Positions 54,131 to 64,000 of a stretch of DNA of 64,000 bases are shown here, one piece after another. The DNA is taken from NCBI GenBank assembly GCA_950295325.1, contig OX485805.1:13751501-13815500 (forward strand), written 5' to 3'. Origin of the DNA: Polytrichum commune. Its lineage: Eukaryota > Streptophyta > Polytrichopsida > Polytrichales > Polytrichaceae. Position numbers and translations under genes: made by a program. Numbering within the stretch: position 1 is the first letter of the stretch; every line of letters begins with the position of its first letter. The notes under the pieces were generated by a model, which saw only the letters and a list, made by a program, of their open reading frames with translations, was not told the DNA's origin and did no database searches.

Positions 54131-54943
54131 GGCTCGGAGCATAGCGTAGCGGCTCCCCGACGCTCTTCTCCAAGGAGCGCAGAGGGCAGCACGGCAGCCC
54201 CCCCGGTTTTACCCGCCCCGCCCCCACTGCCGAAGAAACGATTCCTGGTGTTAGACCTGAACGGTGTCCTCGTGCAGTGCGTTCATTGCCCTAGGGCCCC
54301 CACAGTGCCCTTTTGCAAGCCCGAGGATGCTAATTACGACGGGCCGCCCACGTTCATAAAGAGCAAGCTAGTTCACCTCCGCCCGTGGCTTCGGACCTTC
54401 CTCCAGATCGCCCAACAACGATGGTGGGTGGTCGTGTGGAGCTCCATGACGGCCGAGAACACCAATGCGGTCGTGGAGTTCATCTTCAAGGGCATCGAGC
54501 CCCCCTGCATGGTCCTAGCACAGGAAGCCTGTAGAATATTGTACACACAGGACGGCAAAGTCGTCAAAAAACCAAACAACCCCGCTTCCCCCCAATACCT
54601 CAAGGTCTTGAAGCCCATTTTTTGGGACCAGCGACCGTCCTTGATAGGCGTCCCCTACGACGTCCGCCCCACCCGCGAGAACACGCTCATGGTGGACGAC
54701 AGCGCCGCAAAGAACATGTTGAACCCGACGGCCAACTTCATAGTGTGCCCTACCTGGACGGTCGAGAAGGTCCGGGACCGATTTTTGTTAGACCTTAGTA
54801 AATACCTCCAGGCGCTCTGGGGAAGCGGACTTCCCGTAAACAATTTTGTTAGGAATAATCCCATAGGCGAGAGATACTTGGATCCACGAGACCATTTGTA
54901 CAGAGAGTTGTTATCTCACGCGAAATTTAACAAGCTCATTTGA
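54131..54943 (+). CDS. Exon encoding an FCP1/NLI-type HAD phosphatase-like domain
   Basis: After TATCCGCAG the frame reads a Pro/Ser-rich linker then KRFLVLDLNGVLVQC. This is HAD motif I with Asp at the nucleophile position but Asn where a general-acid Asp is usual (DLNGV instead of DxDxT/V). Motif II is WSSMT (near 54450). Motifs III/IV are represented by the DDSAAKN pair of Asp (near 54697). This order and spacing fit the FCP1-homology family that dephosphorylates RNA polymerase II CTD-type substrates. Plant members with LDLNG exist, so the Asn need not mean inactivity. The exon has no lesion over 270 codons and ends ...FNKLI with TGA 54941. It is the best-preserved part of the composite gene and might be transcribed on its own. 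Confidence 0.7.
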   Translation, partial: GSEHSVAAPRRSSPRSAEGSTAAPPVLPAPPPLPKKRFLVLDLNGVLVQCVHCPRAPTVPFCKPEDANYDGPPTFIKSKLVHLRPWLRTFLQIAQQRWWVVVWSSMTAENTNAVVEFIFKGIEPPCMVLAQEACRILYTQDGKVVKKPNNPASPQYLKVLKPIFWDQRPSLIGVPYDVRPTRENTLMVDDSAAKNMLNPTANFIVCPTWTVEKVRDRFLLDLSKYLQALWGSGLPVNNFVRNNPIGERYLDPRDHLYRELLSHAKFNKLI

Positions 54944-55086
54944 GACAGTACGTGTGTTTGTATGTGCGTGTGTGTATATGCGCCTGCCCATTTTGTGTAA
55001 TTTACGCTTCATATGTATCTTGATTTTCACGCGCTCTATCTCCCCCCTTTTCCTTGGGTTTTGTTTTGTTCCAATTTTGGCTCCAG

Positions 55087-55926
55087 TGTTTGGAGCCCTC
55101 GATTGACGTCGTCAGCGAGTCAGACTTGGGGAGCTTCTTCTACGAGACCGTTTACGACGCCGCGTCAACCATCGACTACTCCAAGGAGCCTCTTGACGCC
55201 GGCGTCGTCGATAGCCCCCCACCCAAGCAAATCTTCCGGCGATCTGCGTCCCCGTCACCGCTCAAAGGCATAAATCGCAAATGCGTCCGGACATCCCCCT
55301 CTCGGCCCGGCGGCAGTAGTACACCTCAACGGCGGCTGCGGATGGACGCTCGGCCTACGAAGAGTGGAACCCTTCCTATTCCTTTGCGGGATGCCTTGCC
55401 CCTCCTCGCCAACTCTGACGGGAACGCCCCCGGTGACAAGGTGAACCCCCCCCAACCCCCCCAAAAAACATGGTTATCCGCGCATTACAATCATTTTGCA
55501 CTTAAAAAATGATCGTGTGACGCGTTTGGGTCTTCCTCCCTAAACTAACACATGTGTTCTTGCGTTGACGCGTTGCAGGTTGCTCCCACCCGTAAACCTA
55601 TGCGGTCTAGTGCGTCCATCGAGTTGGAGCGTTTCTACTCCATGACCAGAAATGCAAGACAGTCCACTTCATCGTATTCGAATTCTTCGTCGTATAATTC
55701 GGGCGGCCGACGGAATACAAAATGTGTTATTGATGGCGTTCACCCCAAGAATGGCTATAGTCGCGGGGCGGAGATTTTCAGGAATGTTGAAGCAATGCGA
55801 GCAAAAGAAGCTGCAGCAAAAGAAAAAGAGGCAAAAGAAAAAGAGGCAAAAGAAAAAGAGGCAAAAGAAAAAAAAGCAAAAGAAAATGAAGCAAAAGAAA
55901 AAGAGGTAGTATCCAAGGCTAGATAG
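55087..55926 (+). pseudogene. Two further candidate 3-prime exons, Ser-rich then AKEKE repeat
   Basis: Exon 55087-55440 follows TTTGGCTCCAG and reads CLEPSIDVVSESDLGSFFYETVYDAASTIDY, ending GDK|GTGAAC. Exon 55579-55926 follows GCGTTGCAG and reads VAPTRKPMRSSASIELERFYSM. It closes with six AKEKE-type pentads (charged helix) before TAG 55924. Both are in phase 0. They cannot be joined in frame to the HAD exon, which ends in TGA 54941 without a suitable donor. They are therefore either exons of a longer isoform lost by mutation or a separate relic. Confidence 0.45.
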
Positions 55927-56074
55927 GCCATAGTAGGCGTAGGGTTTTGGGCCATAGGCAAGAACATTTTGGGTCGCACTATCCAATGCATGTGTGGTGT
56001 TAGCATGATATGCATTTTACATGCCACACTTTGTATGTTTTTTTTTGCAATAATACAAGTTAGACATGATTTCC

Positions 56075-56326
56075 CCTTCCATATGGTCTAAGGTTTGGAT
56101 TGCCCTACCTAAACCATCACAAATATGAGTTTGGAATATTTTGTATGCAATATTATATTGGTTAACATATTAACCCTTCAATAAGATCTATGGTTTGGAT
56201 TGCCCTACCTAAACCATATTCATACAAGCTCTAATATTTTGTGTGCAATAATATGAATGTTTTAAGGTTTCCCCTTAAATGTGGTCTAAGATTTGGATTG
56301 CCCACCCTAAACCATCACAAATATGA
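56075..56326. repeat. Three tandem units of about 98 bp
   Basis: Each unit holds TTTGGATTGCCCTACCTAAA or a near variant, followed by words such as ACAAATATGAG and TTTTGTATGCAATA. The core has the TTTGG...CCTAAA inverted ends of a diverged palindrome, with ATTG..CTAC between, and could be an eroded cousin of the TTTGGGTCG motif. Confidence 0.65.
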
Positions 56327-56470
56327 GTTATTTATGGGGTTCTTGGTCTAAACACCTGCTTCAAAGTGTTCGCATCTTACAACTTTCTCCAATATGTGTT
56401 CCATTTATCCTTGTTCTTATTTATGTGAATGTCTCAAAATGCCCAAAAAGTCTCAATTTAACGAATATAG

Positions 56471-57690
56471 TGTTTGTTGAAAAACACTTCTCTCTCTTAT
56501 CACTCTCATGTCATCCTCCTCACAAGTTCATTCCCAAGTGTCACTTCCCACTATACGGGATTTCCTAACTATAACTCTAATCCTAACCCAGCTAACCTCT
56601 TAAATCCTAACCTATCTAGTTACTTAATTCCTAACCCAGTCCCTACTCTTTGATGCAGCCTTTACCCCAGCAGTCCCGGTCCAGTAGCCCCTTAGATTCA
56701 ACCAGCAGCTAGCTGGGCTTGCCGAAACCACCCTCTGCAATCCCGGTCCAGTAGCCCCTTAGATTCAACCAGCAGCTAGCTGGGCTTGCTGAAACCACCC
56801 TCTGCAGTCTCGGTCCAGTAGCCCCTTAGACTCAACCAACAACCTGCTGGGCTTGCCGAAACCACCCTCTACAGTCCCGGTCCAGTAGCTTTGCTGCAGT
56901 CTTAGAACCCGAGAGTCGACTAAGCACCAGAATTAAATGCCACGGCCGAAAATCATAACTGGATGCTACAAATTAAATCTTATGAACTAAGCACTATAAT
57001 ACTACAAACTAAATAATACAAACTAAATACTACAAACTATAATACTACAAACTAAATATTATGAGCTAATCACTATAAAATGCCACTAATCCCAACACTA
57101 TAACTAAGCACTATAAAACTAACCTCACAACCGGTTGGCACCGGTTTCCCCCCAAAGAAACTTGCACTTCCTTGTGCCTCCTTTCTAATCACACTCTTTT
57201 CCTCTAATTCTAAGAGCTCAAAAATCCTAGAGAGGAGAGGGAGAGAGAGAGAGAGAATGAGATAGAGAATGATTTTGAAGAAGAGAGAGAAGAAAAGGTA
57301 AAGAGAGGGAACTTAAGGAGAGGAGAGGATAAGGGAGGAAGAGGAGAGATAGGGCATCCAATCACAACCCCTTAACCTTCTCCCCCTTAGTAGGACCTCA
57401 TCCTCTCCGCTAACCCTTCAACCCCTGAACCAACAAGAACACGTTCTAATTCAAACAATTAAATCAAAGGCACTTCCCCTTGCCTCATCAAGCACTACTC
57501 CTTTAATCAAAACACTCCCTAATGTCACTAAGCTTCTAATTCACCACACAAAATGGCTTAAGGCCTAAACATAAATCCACACCAAGCCTCACTCTTTTTA
57601 TACTTTTGATTGTTTCAATAACACTCCAATTGCAATTCTAATTAAATTCTTAACATAAAACAAATATGAGCACTCATTTTGGGCTCATAC
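56471..57690 (-). mobile_element. LTR-like element C, minus strand
   Basis: On the minus strand it starts TATGAGCCCAAAATGAGTGC and ends TTTTTCAACAAACA (1.22 kb). An ATAAAAAGAGTGA box lies near 57595, and a C/T-rich leader (complement of 57230-57290 GAGAGA) follows. It interrupts copy 3 of the long interspersed repeat at its left edge. No retroelement genes are attached. Confidence 0.55.
56655..56895 (-). repeat. Minisatellite inside LTR-like element C
   Basis: Three to four units of about 76 bp containing CCCGGTCCAGTAGCCCCTTA and CAACCAGCAGCTAGCTGGGC. It occupies the same relative position as the unrelated minisatellites of elements A and D. Confidence 0.75.
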
Positions 57691-57691
57691 A

Positions 57692-59297
57692 TAGCCACTT
57701 TGCTTATAAAAAATTGGACATCGAATGAATATATTAGTCCTTATGAAGGTGATGATTATTGTGCTCATGAAATGATTACATAGAAACCCCCCCCCCTCTT
57801 CCCTTCCCCTCCCCAATTATGTTAACTATTGAGTTAAGAATGACTAAAATATTTTCAATCATGAAGTCCAATCTTTATTAAACACATGTTTTTTTTTTTC
57901 ATTGGAAACCTCATCAAAGCATGTACCCACTAAAACATAGGTGTTCTAATAAGAAGAGTAACCGCATAAGGGTTGTATGTCTTAGTGTTTGGTTGCCAAT
58001 GTAAGGTATATTGCCCTGATACCGTCAATTAGGGTGTCCTCTTTCCATGCTCTAGGGAACGAATTCAAAAAGTAAGGCCCTAGGGTTCCCAAAGTTCCCA
58101 ATGCAATGAGGGAGGGAGGTGATAAAATTAGGTGGAGCCCATCACGATGACCAAACACTAAAGCACCCCTATTGAGTTTTGTCTGCCTAACAATTCGCTA
58201 CCCCTGGCCCAACCAGTATCGCCCAAGCCATAATTGATTGTCTTGCCCACGCTACTGCACATAGCTTGCTTGACCGGAGGGAACAACGGATGGAGTTAGC
58301 TCCAACAACGTTACTTGTTCTTTGAGCCACATATCTTCCTCAAACATTGGGAACGCTCCTTGCTCCCATCTCCTCGGTTTTGCACCAAACCTGCTAATAT
58401 ATTATGCAAACGAGATATGTTGATGTGTTATGCACCATATCTACAAATGTGTTATGCAACAAAATTAACGAATCTAACTTGTTAATGTGCAAAATCATTT
58501 CATACAAGTAGTGTGTGTAATAAAATGCTCTTCCTCTCTAAGCATGTGATTTGCACTAAGAATCTATAGCTTAGTGCAAACACCTTATTGTTTTGTGCCA
58601 ACACTCACATGATTTGTAGGTTGTGCATGAATATTTATGATTGCATTTGATTAAATTATGTACCAATAAGTGATGTGGTGCATTGATGTTTTGCTACATT
58701 TAATGATTGTGTTGAATGTGAGTGTCAACCTACGAATGTTCACTACACTTTATCATTCATATCAATGTAGACCCACGATTATCTTGTACCCATTCGACTG
58801 GATCGTCACTACTGAGTCTTATGAGTCTATAATCAGCTAGCTAATCTAGTTGATTTAACAACGCGGACTTGTTGACCTAATAACATATCTACATCTCACT
58901 ATGAGAAACCTACGTTTTTGATGTCGCTTTACGAATACATGTCTTGCTTTGTGAAATGTCAATATGTTTAGCAGCTAACATGCGCAATACTTTGAATTCA
59001 ATCGGATGTTGCCTGAAACGTGTGAGTGCACGTTTCAAAACGTGGTGATGTTAGCATGGCCATGCTTATTTCTGTGGATGTTGGGAAAATTATGTTGACG
59101 TTGTGGTCAAGGGTCTCGGGAAACAAAAGAAAGCCACATCAGCCAATGTCCACGTCTACATTGCGCATATAGTCACGGCAATTGTGGCGGACACACATAA
59201 AACGCTACCCGGACTGTAAAAAAACGCAAAGATGGGCAGTTGCATACACTAACATTGAATGTCATAAAATCATGGATGCATGAGTATCCCACATAAA
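57692..59297. repeat. Long interspersed repeat, copy 3
   Basis: Matches 14585-15980 of copy 1, including the poly-C tract (57787-57797). It carries about 180 bp near 57965-58145 that copy 1 lacks, and its left part is replaced by LTR-like element C. Confidence 0.75.
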
Positions 59298-61164
59298 TGA
59301 TTAATTACTTGAACACTCTATATACTTCATGGTGTTCATGGAGACACTCTGAAAGCAAGTGGAAAAAAGAGTGTACATGTTCGCCGCTCACATAATAATT
59401 CGCTGAAAGCAACATTGCACACATTCATGACCAACATGGGGAAGTATTGATCCAAAATCCAAACACAACTTATGTTGGGGCAACACCACCGACATGAAAA
59501 TTCCGACAGCATTTCGCACTTGCCGGGTTGGCATGAGGGGGAAAATGTGATGTATGCAATTATGGGAGTTGCAATTTCCATTGAGGATAGATAGGTGCTT
59601 CCCTTCTTTAGTCGCACAATGTTGGTCCAAAATAATTAAACATTAATAAGTACGAATTCGAAGTAGTGTCATTCGAATTGCAAGAGAGTAAAACTAACGG
59701 GCGGAGTGCAAGAAACCATTCTTATGCCATTGAATGCCACAAGAGGCCGTCCCTTGCGAACTTGCGGAACACTCGGTCATACAAATCACATTCCTCCTAT
59801 AACAATTTGGGAAATTGCAACGGAACTTAGGGAGCATAATGAAAATCTTGATGTCAATGACGGATGTGGGCCATAATTACATGGACTTGTTTCTAATATG
59901 TCAATCACTATTAAACCTATTTTTGAAGCATGTTGTTTTTTCCTATCTTTACCAAAAGTTGCAAATGAGTTTAGGGTTTAGAGTTAAGGCTGTGTCTTGG
60001 TCGGTATTTTCATTCCAAGATACAGATAGAGGACATCTTGGCCAATGCATGGGCAGAGGTCAACTTTGACACAAAGCTTCTATCATGCATGACATATGTT
60101 TAGAGAGTGTCTGCTATAGTGCATGGCACGTGTGCTACAATGTCGATTCAAGTGCTGAGGGTTTTGGCCATTTCTACTATGTTTCTTCATGCTCCTCTGG
60201 CCTACGACCACCAATTGCCGTCATACCGCTATGCAGTGTCCACCCCACATCGTTAAACACTTTTATGTGGAAGATGATGCCAATGAGAACATTATCCCAT
60301 CGCTCAAAATGTTTCCCAAAACAATGCACCAAAGTGCAAATTCACGAAATTCAATGTCCACTTGCAATTTGATGTCCCACATGACACACCCATGTCCAGG
60401 TGGACGTTTGCCAACATAACTACAGGAAATGCAATCCCACAAAACGCATTGTCCATGTTAGCAAGAACGAACCACACGTTAGAATTTCCAAACTCTACGT
60501 CATTTCTATGTCGGGTCCACGTGACACCCCACGTCAGCAAGGGAGCGCATGTAAAAGTGGCCATTGTAGCATTGCCCGCTCGTAAGTTGCTTGTGTGGAG
60601 CTAAACTGTCCTCCACGTGCCCTTCTGGGGGGACTCCAAAAGACTGTGTTTTCAATGACGTCGGATAAAAACAAGCTCAAATCGGCCGTCTTTTCTTTGT
60701 CTGATGGACGTTTTTGGCCTGTCCCTCATAACGGATTTTGGGTAACATCCCAAAAACATGCTTGCATATCATATTGAACGCTAACAACCATTTTCTTTGA
60801 CGTTTTGAAAAACAACGTTTTCTTATAGTGTTTGCATAGAACATATTTATTTGTTAAAGTCTATGGTTGCAACACAATTGATCAAACATGGTTGGAAACA
60901 TGTTGTAGTTTGCACAAAACACTTATAAATCTGATCACATTAGAATCAACTTCAGGAACCTCAAACCCAACTACAAAACACTCGACAATAATGCTAGGGT
61001 TGTAGATGCCAAAACAATAACATGTTACTGCGATTCGAGCAAACCAACACATACACTCGTTCCTTGTTGGATGCCTAAACCCTTGCCCCCAAGAAACCAA
61101 TGCACGGGTATGTTCACCCCAGCCATGTTACCGCCTGGGCAACATTTGCCAATGCGGTGGACCT
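59298..61164. other. Low-copy sequence, no recognised gene
   Basis: Short overlapping frames at 59336-59630 (minus) and 60362-60604 (plus) have mixed composition but no nameable motif or splice support. A decayed gene is possible. Confidence 0.3.
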
Positions 61165-62731
61165 AGGTGTGTGAGGCCAAACCCCCCACCCTTAAGCGTC
61201 CGTAGTCCGAGTAGTGGGTTTGGGCTCACATTCCTCCGCGGTATTGGATTTGGACTTGGATGAGTCCATAGTGCAAGGTTCACCCTTCAAGTGGTCTTGG
61301 ATTTAACTAGCTCCTTCATAAATCCAGCTCCTTCATAAACCCAGCTTCTTAGCTTCTAACTAAACAAACCCAGCTCCTTCATAAACCCAGCTCCTTCATG
61401 AACCCAGCTCCTTAGCTTCTAACTAAACAAACCCAGGTCCTTCATAAACCCAGCTCTTTACTTTCTAACTAAACAAACCCAGGTCCTTCATAAACCCAGC
61501 TCCTTCATGAACCCACAACTTTGTAGTTGTAATCCCCAACTACCTCACTAATTATTCAAGCCCTTAACTAATCTTCCTACCTAATTTCCCTAATTCTACT
61601 AACAACCCCTTTCTAATCACACAATTCTTCTCTAATCCTAAAATCCTAAAATCCTAGAGAGGAGAGGGGGAGAGAGAATTTCCTAACTTCACTAAGACTA
61701 ACTAATCCACACAAGTATATTTTTGCACTCATCACAACATCAAGTGCTCAACTCTTAAACATGGAACTTGCAACCACGTGTATTCAAAACATGAACTTTA
61801 AGTACCACAAATTGGAATCATGAATTAACTTTAAAATCCTTCACATCAACACTAACTCTACCAAGAGGTCAAGCCCTCTTCAAGGCTAACAAGCCTTGGC
61901 TCTCAAACTAAAAACTAAGCACACACATGTGCTCCAATATGGCTTCCCACACCCACACTTATAACTTGTGGGGTGCCTTGGAGCACAAAGGAAAGAGAGA
62001 GTGAGTGAGGGAAGAATGAGGGATTATATAGTAAGCTTGAGGGGGTGAGCACCCTCAAGGCTCACGATAAGCCCTTGAGATTTCCTCCTACTTAGTAGGC
62101 GCCAATCCTATCTTCTAAGCCTTCCTCCCTCAAATGATCAACAAAGATCCTAATTCGAACATTTAACTAGCCTTGGCTTTCTACCTACCACACTTTACCA
62201 AACTTGGGATGCTTCAACCCAAACTTAGCCTCCTTCGCTTTCCGCCGCCATAACTTTCTCCCCTTACTTTCCCAAATCATCGCTCACCACTTAATTCAAA
62301 CCACGATGCTTAACTCGTGATTTGATTGGTGCTTTGAGAATTTGCTTATCCTCCACCTTGCATTCTTCCTTGGGCCTTCCCCATTAAGTGGCCATGATGA
62401 GGTGGTCCACTTGTGCGCTCCATGTGATCCTCCATTCATCCCAATTCGAATGCACTTGCCTCTTGAGTCACTTTGGTTGTCTCCATCCATTTGTACTAGC
62501 CTACTCACTAACTACTCAATCCAAGTTCTCCTTACCTATCCTCATTCATTCAAATCCTTCCGAAGGTAAAAACACAATAACAACTCACATCCTAGCCTCT
62601 TACAACATGGTACTTCTAAGACTAACATTTCACTCTTTTTATATTTTTGTGAAGTAACATGCTACTTCAAAGTGCATCAACTAACGTTTCAAAGGTCTAA
62701 GACTAAATGTGGGCACCCTTTTGGGCTCACA
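61165..62731 (-). mobile_element. LTR-like element D, minus strand, with adjoining leader
   Basis: Minus-strand start TGTGAGCCCAAAAGGGTGCC, then ATATAAAAAGAGTGA near 62635, both as in elements A and C. A C/T-rich leader and a minisatellite follow. The lower end (61165-61230) matches, inverted, the CACCCTTAAGCGTCC region downstream of element A. No coding region is seen. Confidence 0.5.
61320..61520 (-). repeat. Minisatellite inside LTR-like element D
   Basis: Units of CCCAGCTCCTTCATAAAC with an interspersed AGCTTCTAACTAAACAAA, about eight in total. It differs in sequence from those in elements A and C. Confidence 0.75.
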
Positions 62732-62937
62732 AGGTGCCTACTATATAACCCATTCTTGACCATTTTTCTACTTTGTGGTACTTTTGGGCCACCCCCTTTC
62801 GAGGGAGCCTAAAAGTATCACACAAGCCCTTCGGTGAAGGTGGCCTGCACTTGCAGGTGCCCAAGCCAAACCCGGATGGTAGGTGTATAACGTGAGTAGT
62901 TAGATTTTTAAGGGAAATTAAATATGGGTCGTAGTAC
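62732..62937. other. Short spacer between two repeats
   Basis: No gene. It separates LTR-like element D from the repeat beginning near 62938. Confidence 0.3.
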
Positions 62938-64000
62938 CTCCAGAGGTTGGGCCTTAGTTCTTTTACTATTGTGGCTCTAAATTCCACTAACCAATTTCAT
63001 GTCTAGTTCTAATCTTAACTTACAACTTATTCTACGCGCAGACGCACCAGCCTTGAAACCAAGGCAATCCTAATTTGTAAATTGGGATGGTTTTGATACA
63101 CACCAACCGGATGTGACTCATACCACCCTAGCTCAATGAACGGAATAACGACAATTTGATGGACCATTCAATTCTTCCTATTTCTTTACTTAATTTTATT
63201 TAGTTTTCTAAACGGGGGAACTTGGCCTAAGTCCCACCCTTCACATAAATTCTTTCTTAATTACTTACTTTCGTTTGCACGTCCTACATCACTACCTTCA
63301 CATATTAGGCATCATCCCTTACCTGGTTGGTGCACCCCTTGCCTCGGAACCTTCTAAGGCCTCGTGCAGGTCCTTTGAAGTTTGAATGACATCTCAAACC
63401 TATTCGGACATCAATGGTTCGAAGGGGATGTCACTCAACTGAGTTAAGTTTCCGATTCGGGTCTCTTGCCAACAAGGGTTTACGATTTATTTTGTATGTT
63501 TTGATTGTTAAATGTGTTTACACTGAATAGACCACGAAATGCAACTTGATGGGACCAGGTTGACAGACAATCTGTACGTTCAACCTGTTGCGCAATCTTC
63601 ATAAATTGGGGCTATTACTCCCAATCTATGGGGCCAACAGCATAATAGTGGATTCGCGAGTCATTAATCCCACCTTTTTACCAACAACATTGGAAGTGAT
63701 TATGTCGGTGATTAATACGACTTACCACATATGAAACTTGGTAATAAATGAAGCTACTACCACAAAACATACCAAGGGTACCGAAAACAATGGAGTTGGA
63801 TATTCCCTTGGCGGTCAAGTAGTCAAGCCACTTGACCTTACGAGATAGATGAGTGGATTTAGAGATGCATACCTTAGCCGCGCTCCCTCCAACCCTAAAT
63901 GAAAGGCTTAAGGTTAGTTAATTTATCTCAATTCTCCTCGGTTGATTTGGGCTTGATGTAGGCTGAGCAGCTACCTCATTCCTTGCTCCACTTCCCGAGC
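62938..64000. repeat. Dispersed repeat running off the window (partner 38628-39585)
   Basis: Close copy of the repeat inside the giant hAT element, continuing past the window end. It includes about 140 bp (63320-63455) missing from the other copy, where the flanking TTACCT and CGGGTCTC words are joined directly. Confidence 0.8.

Larger units (their letters stand above)
48960..54943 (+). pseudogene. Composite multi-exon gene: ParB-like DGQH region, coiled coil, FCP1-like HAD domain; broken
   Basis: Exons inferred from frame and GT-AG sites are 48960-50285, 50492-51821, 52139-53611 and 54131-54943, with all junctions in phase 0. Donors read GAG|GTGAGT, ATG|GTAAGC and GAG|GTAATG; acceptors end TGTGCAG, TTGTGCAG and TCCGCAG. 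Coding parts are GC-rich and introns AT-rich. Five lesions are seen. They are in-frame TAG 49194, TAA 50022 and TAG 53081, an apparent TA duplication near 50583 (frame 2 to 1) and a missing base in a G run near 51327 (frame 1 to 0). Protein similarity resumes at once after each. The nature of the lesions suggests a decaying gene; sequencing error cannot be excluded for the two indels. I do not recognise the full-length family. It could be a lineage-specific expanded gene or part of a large transposon. Confidence 0.6.

Overview
The window looks like nuclear DNA of a land plant or close streptophyte relative. Supporting signs are a plant-type (TTTAGGG)n interstitial telomeric tract, GT-AG introns, a CYP72-clan P450 relic, plant LTR-type repeats and a plant-type hAT transposase. 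A seed-free plant is my guess; the sequence does not fix the lineage. Most of the window is AT-rich, repeat-filled and without supportable host genes.

Layout. 1-28 kb: a decayed P450 pseudogene (494-911), two hAT-type MITEs with 8-bp target duplications (3077-3467, 11758-12056), a 985-bp TIR element with an AT-hook reading frame (6593-7577), a minisatellite (about 10.2-10.8 kb), copies of several dispersed repeat families and an LTR-like element (18554-19803). 28.9-33.1 kb: a two-exon minus-strand gene for a DUF7869/RNase H-like transposase-derived protein (983 aa). Its upstream region is a 78-bp tandem array built round the palindrome TTTGGGTCGNNCGACCCAAA.

33,483-45,618: a 12.1-kb hAT element with 13-bp TIRs (CAGGGTTGTCTAT) and a perfect 8-bp target duplication (CATAGGGT). 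It carries an intact-looking 1065-aa BED/hAT transposase reading rightward from the left end and a 638-aa atypical protein kinase reading leftward from the right end. Both genes are preceded by the same kind of C-rich minisatellite (CCGTCCGC.CC/GTTCCC) and a TATA box. The kinase therefore looks like a co-regulated component rather than accidental cargo. A further repeat lies inside the element (38.6-41.3 kb).

47.3-55.9 kb: a GC-rich, multi-exon gene with a ParB-like DGQH segment, a charged/coiled-coil region and an FCP1/NLI-type HAD phosphatase-like domain. It carries three in-frame stops and two apparent frameshifts in its N-terminal two thirds. Its introns, and one exon, are studded with the same 20-bp palindrome. 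56-64 kb: two more LTR-like elements (minus strand), a third copy of a 1.6-kb repeat, and a second copy of the repeat found inside the giant hAT element.

The two most unusual systems are the kinase-bearing hAT element and the palindrome family. I count 32 palindrome copies, 24 with perfect arms, confined to two genes. The motif has no stop codon in any of the six frames, and two copies are read through in an exon.
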